A stretch of DNA of 64,000 bases, taken from positions 4,526,001 to 4,590,000 of the forward strand of contig JAGYVD010000003.1 of assembly GCA_021209875.1 (NCBI GenBank), in the 5' to 3' direction. This document shows positions 22,539 through 30,513 of this stretch, piece after piece; position 1 is the stretch's first letter; every line of letters starts with the position of its first letter. A model generated the notes under the pieces. That model was not told the origin of the DNA, did no database searches, and saw only the letters and a program-made list of their open reading frames with translations. The translations under genes and the position numbers were made by a program. Source of the DNA: Rosellinia necatrix (taxonomy: Eukaryota > Ascomycota > Sordariomycetes > Xylariales > Xylariaceae).

Positions 22539-23718
22539 GAAAAAAGAGCCTTCACACGGATACAGATGAAGATGGAGATGGAGATATAAATATACCCCCA
22601 GCTAAGCGTGCTCGAGGGGCCAGTAGGCAATAATCTACCAGCGCCAATCAAAGTACTAAGTCTATGTTCTATCATGAATTGCAACATCAAGGGGTCACCT
22701 AGGCGAACGCGCGGGGCTGCTACTACCACTACCACTGCCACTACCTACCTAACCCATAAGCGCCGTGATTAGACCAACGCGGGGCAAGTATGGCTGTGTC
22801 ATGCTGACTTCATGTATCGCGAAAAATACAGAAATTAACTTCACTGACCAAATAAAATTCTTATAAAATAGCCTACTTGGTACGTAAGGCCATATCGCGT
22901 ACGGCAGATGTAACGCGAAGTATTATATGATAAGGAGACCAAGCTGTATTGACAGCACAATATGTTTACCTAGATGTGTTTGAACCTCTACGGCTTATAA
23001 ACTTATAAACGAGGGGATTAATAAGTCTTCTTTTTTCCTCGTTTTTAATTGATCTAAATCTCGCGATTGAAACCAACCGAACAGAAGCATCAGGGGCAAA
23101 GGAGATCGCTGGTCCTAGATGGATGACCTCGAGTTATTTTTCTAGGTTTTATTTTGGACTTGTATTTATTACGACGGAAATGGCTACGACCGAGAGACTG
23201 ATTTTACATTGTGTTGCTTGTTAAGGTCCGTATGAGTGACTTCCTAGGAAGTCACTCATACGGACCGTTCTGTGTTTGTGCAATTACGGTTATATGTGCA
23301 TTAGAAATTATGCAAATCTTGCTTATGCTATGCTATGAAAAAACGGGTCTTGCTCAGGACAGGGCTCAGGCTCAGGCTAAAAGCGGCGTGGCTCAGGTAA
23401 AACCTATCTTAGAGGTACGAAGTTATGCCGGGCCTGCCTCTCGGGTGAGGTATGTACCTGTGGTAACACAACACATAGGGAGGGACCCGTTCGAGCCGCA
23501 ATTGTCGGCCAATCCGCCGTGAAAGCTCCGACTAACCCCATCTAAAATTTCTGGAGCTCCCGAAGCGCCGTTTCCCAATCGCTTTTCCCGGCAACATATC
23601 TATCGAATTACATACCGAAACTCCCAATTGCCGTCCAACGTGAACGGTTCTTCTGCACCGGCGACTGCACATTGATGCGAGCTACCCCCGCCGGGACGGG
23701 AAACGATCTAAACCGACA
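22539..23718. other. Intergenic with 42-bp palindrome; mL54 promoter side
   Basis: AT-rich DNA with no recognisable gene. The plus ORF at 23211-23522 runs through the palindrome and has no domain. The palindrome is listed separately. Confidence 0.55.
23225..23266. repeat. Perfect 42-bp palindrome centred on CCTAGG
   Basis: The sequence from GGTCCGTATGAGTGAC to GTCACTCATACGGACC reads identically on both strands over all 42 bases, with no spacer; the centre is TTCCTAGGAA. The next outer bases (A at 23224, G at 23267) do not pair, so the symmetry stops there. No transposase or target-site duplication was identified next to it. Confidence 0.9.
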
Positions 23719-24636
23719 ATGATCAGCCGGCGGTGCCTGCAGCACGCCTCGGCGCTACGAACCACCATCACCACCACCACCACCACCACTACCGCCACAA
23801 ACTGGACCATCCCGATCCGCAGTAGACCGATATCAAGCACCGTGACGAGGAAATCTGCAGCAGCAGCGACAGCGACAGCGACAGCGACCACGACCACGAC
23901 GAACCCGCCGCTGAGCACTCCCTTAGCCGACAGCCAGGGCGACGCCGCCGCGGCCGGGGAGAGGCTATCATCATGCCCCGAAGGCACCATCATGACCGGC
24001 CTGAACTACTTCAAGAACCAGACGGACCCCGTCGCGATGGCGGATGATGCGTACCCGGAATGGCTGTGGAGGTGTCTAGATGTGCAGAAGAAAGCGGACG
24101 AGGGAGAGGCAGACGATGCCGGAGACGAGTTCTGTACGTTCTTTCCTTCCTTTCCTTTCGCTCCCCCCTCATTGCTCGATAGTGCAAGTTGGTATACAAT
24201 TGGCTTAGCTACTCGCATACGTACAAAGTATGAATGTATGAAAGCAGTCCAACGGGCCACTGTATATCCAACTCCACCGTTCCCCAATTCAAACCCCACC
24301 GAAATCAGTACCTCTATGCCCCCCCAATTACAAGCTAACCCGTGGCGTTCTCCCTTTCCCCCTTCCCCCCACCTACAGCCAAGTCCAAGAAACAGCGCCG
24401 GATCGCCGCGAAGCGCCAGCGCTCCCTCGAGGCCAAGCTCCTGGCCGAGGGCAACCTCGAGGCCCTCGCGCCCAAGATCCCCCCTGCACCACCAGACCAT
24501 CAACCTGCCGGCGAGCGAGGACGGCTCCGCCGCGGCCGCCGTCGCCGCCGTCCAGGCCCGCGAGGACCTGCGCCGCTCCATGCGCCGCGACCGCAAGGCC
24601 AAGATCAAGGAGAGCAACTACCTCAAGTCGATGTGA
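23719..24636 (+). CDS. MRPL37: Mitochondrial large-subunit ribosomal protein mL54 (yeast MRPL37), with +1 frameshift
   Basis: Exon 1 is 23719-24133 and exon 2 is 24379-24636. The 245-bp intron has donor GTACGT and acceptor CTACAG and splits a Ser codon (T|CC, giving FSKSKKQRR). Residues 1-80 are a Thr/Ala-rich mitochondrial targeting region with a (ACC)n-encoded Thr tract. The mature part has the mL54 hallmarks: CPEGTIMTGLNYFK, YPEWLW, SKSKKQRRIAAKRQRS, then LHHQTINLP and MRRDRKAKIKESNYLKSM at the C-terminus. In exon 2 the frame jumps by one base in a C6 run at 24479-24484. With five C the two halves join as LAPKIPLHHQ and the gene totals 672 nt (223 aa). As written, the frame is broken, by a real mutation or by an assembly error. 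mL54 is normally single-copy and needed for respiration, which favours an assembly error. A continuous ORF also runs through the unspliced intron, but that translation lacks the family motifs there. Confidence 0.85.
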   Translation: MISRRCLQHASALRTTITTTTTTTTATNWTIPIRSRPISSTVTRKSAAAATATATATTTTTNPPLSTPLADSQGDAAAAGERLSSCPEGTIMTGLNYFKNQTDPVAMADDAYPEWLWRCLDVQKKADEGEADDAGDEFCTFFPSFPFAPPSLLDSASWYTIGLATRIRTKYECMKAVQRATVYPTPPFPNSNPTEISTSMPPQLQANPWRSPFPPSPHLQPSPRNSAGSPRSASAPSRPSSWPRATSRPSRPRSPLHHQTINLPASEDGSAAAAVAAVQAREDLRRSMRRDRKAKIKESNYLKSM

Positions 24637-25802
24637 TGAGGGCAATTTGCCTGCCGGAACGAGAGAGGGGGAGTGAGAGGGGAGTGCGGAGAGGAGGGAC
24701 GAAAGCCCCCACGAAACTCTGAGTTTTGGTGGGTTTGGGGAGAGAGGGAAGGAGGGGGGGGGGCCGAGGGCGGGAATCCTTGTCTATCTGTGTGGCTTTT
24801 CGATCACCGCCTCCCGAGTCCATCATCCCCTTCCCCTGGCTTGGACTTCGGGGCCAGCTAGGCCTGCGCCCCAAGACCTGCTGCCCACACTCCTCCTCGG
24901 ATCATGACCCTGTCAAAGTGACTAAACCTACGAACGAAAGGCATCAGGCAGGATGGGGGGAAGCCGAGAAAATGATAAAAAACCTTCCCAACATGGAATG
25001 TGGCCTATTAGCATGGTAGCCCGTGTATATATGTATTACATATGCATAGACGTCTCAACCAAGCCTAGGGATAGACGTTGTGTACAGAAAACCGCACCGA
25101 CGTTTTCAAAGAGTTGTATAATAAAAATTGCACGTCAATTTCGGTTCGCTTTTTCGCCTCCTTAATTCTTAAGATAGTGAAAATCCCCTTGTGACATTCC
25201 ATTAATTATGGGGGAAATGATTTACAGCGAAGGTGATAGTACCAAATTTTTTTTTTTTTTTTTGGAGAACAAATGCTGTCATTTTTGATATTTTGATTTG
25301 AAAAGTTAGGTATATTTCCGGCTGTCTACTCAAGTGAGCCAACCAACAACCGGCCAAAACCCACTTTACTTGAGCAATTATGTAAAAACTATCGCTCCAA
25401 CTCTTAGTAAACAGCAAGATATATGACGTAACAATCGAGAGGGGGTATCAATGGGGTTCTCCCTTTTTAGGATCCGTGTCTTCGTTTCCCTGCCAACCTA
25501 TTCCATGAGAAAGACAATGAACCCACGCCTAGGTATTATCCCGAGAAGAAATCTAATGTAGAAAAAAAATAATACAAAAACAAGGACCTTTGTTTTCAAC
25601 GGTCTCTTCGTTAGAAATCCGTAGCCGTTGCCGTCGAATAGCCCTTAAGTATATGGGGCTATGATATGTCCTGCGCCATGGACGCCGAGGGGTTGCCGAT
25701 TTAGATCTAGTTTAATTAAAAAAAAAGACATACTGCCTCTCAATCTGATATAATAGAAACATCTCAGCCCTCGTTTGGCACGCCCGCTGCGTTTTTGTAG
25801 TT
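24637..25802. other. Intergenic, no gene recognised
   Basis: Holds the 3' side of the mL54 gene and the 3' side of TAF7. There is a T-tract at about 25245-25263. No further gene is recognised. The coding-like TAF7 extension just beyond, at 25803-25982, is listed separately. Confidence 0.55.
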
Positions 25803-25982
25803 CTATTCTTCGATGCTGGTCGATAAGCCATTTTGTTGCCGTGTTTGTGCTTTATAATCCGCGATGATGGTGTCTAGTGCTTCAATCTGACGCTCGTATA
25901 ACGGCCGTAGGCTGGCATCAACGGCCGTCCTCGCCAGATGCTGCACCACTTCGGCGCGCTTCTTTTTAGTTCTCAAGAACTC
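25803..25982 (-). other. Coding-like in-frame extension after the TAF7 stop codon
   Basis: Directly after the TAG at 25985-25983, the same frame continues open for 59 codons to TAG 25805-25803. The translation is amphipathic, charged and helix-like (TKKKRAEVVQHLART, LRPLYERQIEALDTIIADYK), unlike a random 3' UTR. It could be read after loss, editing or read-through of the TAG. I tested intron explanations by eye: the only in-phase GT...AG segment is about 30 bp and the longer ones (40 and 61 bp) are out of phase. Confidence 0.5.
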
Positions 25983-27578
25983 CTAGTCCTCTTCAGTTAA
26001 CCCAAGAGCAGCCTTCTTGACGGCGATTTCCTTCTTGATGCTTTCGATGGCGGTAGAAATGCGTTTCTTCAGGATTGGCATTGCTGTTGTCTCCAGTTTC
26101 TTCTCAGACTCTGCTAGCTGCTTTTCGAGCTCATGAAGCTCGCCGAGTTGTTGCTTTCGTTCTCGGTCGTGGCCACCGTCGTCGTCGTCGTCATCGTCGT
26201 CGTCGTCATCGTCCTCATCGGAGATATCCTCCTCTTCATCCTCTTCCTCGGAAGCTTGTTCTTCTTGAGGCGGCATGGGTGTATTTGCGCCCATGGTCAT
26301 TGGGGTAGGAGCTTCTAGTTGCGTTGCGGGTGTAGCCCCTCCCCTTTCGTCGTCGTCCGCTAGGAATTCTCTCAATAGGTCTTCTTCTTCCAACTCCGCA
26401 TCGGCATCGACGTCCATATCCTGCTGTGTCTGGTCGCCGAAGTAATCGTCCGGTTCAAGTTCGCCTTCGGCATCCTCATCGTCGTCGTATTCCGCATCGC
26501 CATCATCTTCCATGATCAAGTCTGTTCTAACCTCGTCCGCCGCGGCGTCATCCTCCAGAAGCGTAGCCACCGTGTTCTGCGTGCGTTCCCACTGTCTCTC
26601 CGATAGGGTCTTCCTAAATCTTCGGTTTGGAGCGTCGTGCATCGGAGGCGTGATTCCGTGGGGCCACTTGAGTTCGTTCTTGGTTACCATGGAGGGCAGC
26701 GGTATCGTCTTAGCGTCTCCCTCGCTGTTGACGACTGCGAAGCATAGCAGCATTTCCGTTACGTCGGAGTTTTTCATCATGCTCTTGCGATCCCAGGTCT
26801 TCATGGCTTCGGTGATAGTCGGTAGTTGTACTAGGACAGCTGCATAAATGATGCCGTTGATGGTCACTGTCGCTCGACGCTCCCTGCCGTCGATGAACTG
26901 CACAGAGAAGTCTGCCCCGTTGTTGGCTTTGGACTGGCCAATTGTGCCTTCTGCAAGTGCTTTCTTGAGGTACTGTGCGGGTTCGCCGTCCATGACACGG
27001 AGGATGAAGTTGGTCTCCCGTTGCGGGTCTGCCTCGCGATCACTAGCCTCGGAATCGTACGCATCACCAGGCCTGTATGAAATGGCCTCTCCCTTAGGCT
27101 TAATTCTGATAGCACTAATAGGCGTGCTGACGGCGTGAGGGGTGCCGGGCGAGGCCTTGATCTTGTGGGTGATTTTATGCGTGAGTTTGATAGCCTTGCT
27201 CGGGCGGGATTCGGCCCGGGAGACTGCTAGAGGCGTGTCTTCGTCGCTGTCGTAACCGCGCTTCTTGGATTCAGTGAGTTTCGCAGTCGGCTTAGAGGTT
27301 CGGCCGGCTTTGGTCTTCATGGCACTTGGTGTCTGGGCCGCGATAGTCGGAGCGGGCGTGCTGGGCTGGCTGTTGATCTTGATCTTGATCTTCTTCTCCG
27401 CAGAGGGTGTAGGGATGGTGCCATCCCCGCTGAAAGATGGCTGCCTCGAGCTCGTGTTCAGCTTGAGGATCGGTCTCGGGTTCTCGGTCGCAGGGGCCAC
27501 AGAGGCCATGGGTGGAGGAGGCATCTGTTGGTGATTTGTATTCAGTTTCAGGGCCGGTTTGGTATTGGCAGAAGCCAT
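25983..27578 (-). CDS. TAF7: Transcription initiation factor TFIID subunit 7
   Basis: Single exon, start ATG 27578-27576 (MASANTKPALKLN), 531 aa. The ORF extends upstream to 27932, but that leader is low in complexity and unlike the family. Residues ~190-330 are the TAFII55 N-terminal domain: FILRVMDGEPAQYLKKAL, ATVTINGIIYAAVLVQLPTI, ITPPMHDAPNRRFRKTLSE. The N-terminal 185 residues are basic and Ser/Thr/Pro-rich with KKIKIKI motifs. After 330 comes a long acidic region with a pure Asp tract (GTC-repeat DNA near 26180-26215), then a coiled coil (LGELHELEKQLAESEKKLE) and IKKEIAVKKAALGLTEED at the stop. TAF7 binds TAF1 in TFIID and restrains its activity until initiation. The TAG is followed by a 59-codon coding-like extension, so the C-terminus may be truncated here. 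It is divergent from another TFIID-type gene. Confidence 0.93.
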   Translation of the reverse strand: MASANTKPALKLNTNHQQMPPPPMASVAPATENPRPILKLNTSSRQPSFSGDGTIPTPSAEKKIKIKINSQPSTPAPTIAAQTPSAMKTKAGRTSKPTAKLTESKKRGYDSDEDTPLAVSRAESRPSKAIKLTHKITHKIKASPGTPHAVSTPISAIRIKPKGEAISYRPGDAYDSEASDREADPQRETNFILRVMDGEPAQYLKKALAEGTIGQSKANNGADFSVQFIDGRERRATVTINGIIYAAVLVQLPTITEAMKTWDRKSMMKNSDVTEMLLCFAVVNSEGDAKTIPLPSMVTKNELKWPHGITPPMHDAPNRRFRKTLSERQWERTQNTVATLLEDDAAADEVRTDLIMEDDGDAEYDDDEDAEGELEPDDYFGDQTQQDMDVDADAELEEEDLLREFLADDDERGGATPATQLEAPTPMTMGANTPMPPQEEQASEEEDEEEDISDEDDDDDDDDDDDDGGHDRERKQQLGELHELEKQLAESEKKLETTAMPILKKRISTAIESIKKEIAVKKAALGLTEED

Positions 27579-28493
27579 TCGGTAACGCAGAGCGTGGGAG
27601 GTCCCTAGGCGACCCAACGCGACCCGATGCGATGCGATGTAACGTGATGTGAAGGGGGCGGCGCCAGAGGCAAGGCAGGTCCAAGGTGTTTGGCGATGCG
27701 CCGATCTACGCGAGGTGGACGGGGGAGATTGCTGGTGGGAGGACAAGTGATCGCGGATATGCAAATCACGAGTGCGGATTACCGGAGGCAGAAACGGTAG
27801 ATCGAAAAAGTGTACCAGCGGCTGTCGGTGTATGCCTGTATGAACTATACAAATAGCGGTCGGGTTGAATTGCGCGCAAGCCTGTTGCTTCCGGAGAGGA
27901 AAGGCGATGGAGAGACGAGGTTGCGGTTTCATGTATTAGACTCGGAAGTCACGGAGCACGACACACTCCTCTTAGCGTTTACTAACCAACCTACCTAGGT
28001 AGGTTAGGTAAGTAACTAACTGATGTGCCTAGGTACCTACTTAGTTAGGTACTTAGGTAGGTAGGTACAAGGACGTAGTGAGGTGAGAGGGTGAGTAAGT
28101 ACTAGGTAGTTAGTTACTTGCCCCGTTTTACCCCATGGTAGGTAGGGAAGCTGAAGTTACCTCTCTTGCTCGGTACCCACACATAGCTAACCTTATCTCC
28201 CTCCCTCCTTCTTGAATTGCAGTGATTGCAGCGATTGCAGCTTTACTGGTACACTACCTACTTACCTACCTAGTTAACTAGACAGCTTTGGCCGTTAGCA
28301 CTTGATCTCTCTTGGCCCAGCATGTTGACTTGTTCCTGTCATTAACTCCGTTGGGTGCGTATAGTATAACGGCACGTTGACTACCCACTCGTTGACTCCT
28401 TCTATTGTCAACACATCTTCGGATTTATTGTATAGACCCTCGATTGGAGGGCGATCAAGCGAGCAAGCGAGCGAGCGATCAACAACCGAAGTC
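27579..28493. promoter_or_regulatory. Shared divergent upstream region of TAF7 and the TAF3-like gene
   Basis: 915 bases between the two start codons. It contains dense TACCTAGGTAGGTTAGG-type runs at about 27990-28080 and 28255-28275, and a short GCAGTGATTGCAGCGATTGCAG repeat near 28220. The TAF7 ORF leader covers 27579-27932 but is probably 5' UTR. The region probably works as a bidirectional promoter (inference from gene arrangement). Confidence 0.45.
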
Positions 28494-29434
28494 ATGGCAT
28501 CGTACAACGGCCACCGACCGTACACGTCATCCGAGATCCATCTCGCGCTCCTGCGCCCGGCCATCCTCCAGATCCTACGCGCCCAGGGCTACTACGCGTC
28601 GACGCCGAGCACCATAGACTGTCTGACCGAGATCGCGGGCCAGTACCTCTACACCATCGCCAAGCGGACGGCCGAGAACGCGACCATGAACAACTATCTG
28701 GGGCCGCCGGGCACCCCAGACATCGTCGACGTGCGCCTTGCGCTCGAATACTGTGGCGCGCTCTGGCCCGGTGCAGACCCGGCACCTCCTGCAAAGCGTC
28801 GTCGTCTAAGCCGGGGCGACGCGGTGGACAACGATGACCACGACGGGGCGTCATTAGAATGCGATGACGAGGAGGAAGATACGTCCGGTGTCGATGAGTT
28901 TATCCGTTGGGCCATGGGCCGCAAGAACCAGAGGATACGTAAGATTGCGGGCGTCGTTGCGCCCCCGGATGCTATAGCCACAGGCGGTGAAGGAGAAGAT
29001 GGCACGGTAGAGGAGGAGAGGCCATCGGATTATCTGGATGGTAGGTTCCCTTGCGCGCTGGCATGTCCGCCGTGCTATCCATCCCCCTAGTCCATCTCCC
29101 CAGTCCATTTCCCCAGTCCTCACGGTAGACTTGACGATTGGCCGGTTCTAATTACTTCTGTTCCCCCACAGCGCTGAAGAGGAAACACAACAAGACGGAC
29201 CAAGACTCCAAGTACGCCGGTACCATCTTAGGACGCAGCATAGATCACGGAGAAGTTCTGATAGAGGGCGGCCCCGATACAAGCCTCGCCGCATGGGCAG
29301 CCAGGATGCGGGAGGCGTCGCTGCGACCGCCCGACCCTCAGCCTACGGGGGACACCGACAATGATTCCCGGCCGCCTAGCTCGGGCTTGAGTTCGTTGGC
29401 GGACGAGGAGGTGGAAATGATGAACTTCGACTAG
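28494..29434 (+). CDS. Bromodomain-associated (Bromo_TP) histone-fold protein, TAF3-like TFIID subunit
   Basis: Two exons, 28494-29040 and 29172-29434, 810 nt (269 aa). The 131-bp intron has donor GTAGGT and acceptor CCACAG and splits an Ala codon (G|CG), giving DYLDALKRKHNK. I chose the ATG at 28494 (MASYNGHRPYTSSEIH) because the histone fold starts just after it. Residues ~10-90 form the Bromo_TP histone fold (SEIHLALLRPAILQILRAQG, LTEIAGQYLYTIAKRTAENA, VDVRLALEYCGALWP). A basic PAKRRRLSRG segment, an acidic patch and a disordered tail follow. Proteins of this kind pair with TAF10 (TAF3/TAF8) or are SPT7-like. The short C-terminus without a PHD finger or TAF8 domain favours a fungal TAF3, but this is not certain. 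It lies head-to-head with TAF7. Confidence 0.85.
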
Positions 29435-30513
29435 ACGATTATACAGCGAACTGCGACACTTTAATGATTACAACTTGAGTGCGAGCTACCTTTGTGATTC
29501 ATCGAGGTCTGCACTCGAAAGGTCCATATCACTCTACAAAAGGGGGGCTGGTGACTAAGGGGAAAGAAGACAGGCATGAGCGTTTGTAACGTCCTGCGAT
29601 ATTTATCGCTATCATTAACAATGCCCGCTCTCATGAGGGGGCAGTGACGCGCCGCGGAGCCTGGTGTTCATATTACAGTAATATGCGTTGATCAGTAACC
29701 CGGGCGTAATTAGCCGTGGCATCAGAGTGGAGGGAGGTGAAGAGCAATCGCGCGCAGACTGAGGAACAAGGCAACAGACTCTCCCTCTCCCTAGGCATGC
29801 ATTTTGGATTCTGCGGTCCATCGGTAAAGCCCGGGACGGAAGGACCCAGATCCACATGCACACGTTAAACCACCTCGCATACGGTTGTTGTAGGCGAGAG
29901 TTAGTCCACTGGTGCCAAAATCGTCAAAAATGCCAGAGCACGAGTTTCAATGAATCTAAACCTGGTGGCAGAAGAGCTAGCATGGAGATACCCATGCCCA
30001 AGGGCTGTTGCCTGTGTTACTTTTTGTGCCCAAATCAAGGCTAACTAACTCCTATACATTCTATGGGTGTTTGCGTTCATCGGACGCAAGTGGAAGCAAA
30101 ACTCCGGCATGGGTGGGATTACTTATACGATCACAGGCAATCTAGTTGCCTTGATATGTGCGCGTGCATATTTTCAAGTGTTGTATTTCTGTTGCCCTAT
30201 CACAGCCTCTCGAACATCTAGGTAGATAGCGAACGACTTTAATCCATACTAGCATCCGTGCCCTAGGAAGCCAACTATTCCATGTAAAGAGTACCACAAT
30301 TCAGAAACGGTCCTTGCCGTTTGTGCTTACTTATCTTGCCTTTCCGGGTGTCCTTTGCCCCCAATCATATTGGCGGTTTTTAGGTATCGCCAATTTTGAA
30401 CCCATTGCATGATATCGCGTCACTCAAACTTCCATGCTACAATACGCCTTTGTGTCTATGAAATTACTGACGACTGGTTATTCCCTGCCCCTATTAAAAT
30501 ATTTACGCCTTCC
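29435..30513. other. Intergenic between convergent genes, no gene recognised
   Basis: 3' flanks of the TAF3-like and F-box genes. Short ORFs only, without domains or joinable splice sites. Confidence 0.55.

Noticed and set aside
23211..23522. 103-codon plus ORF through the palindrome
   Set aside because: No domain, no conserved-looking segments, and it begins inside repeat-like DNA.
25983..26000. An intron removing the TAF7 TAG
   Set aside because: The only in-phase GT...AG segment is about 30 bp; the 40- and 61-bp alternatives break the frame.
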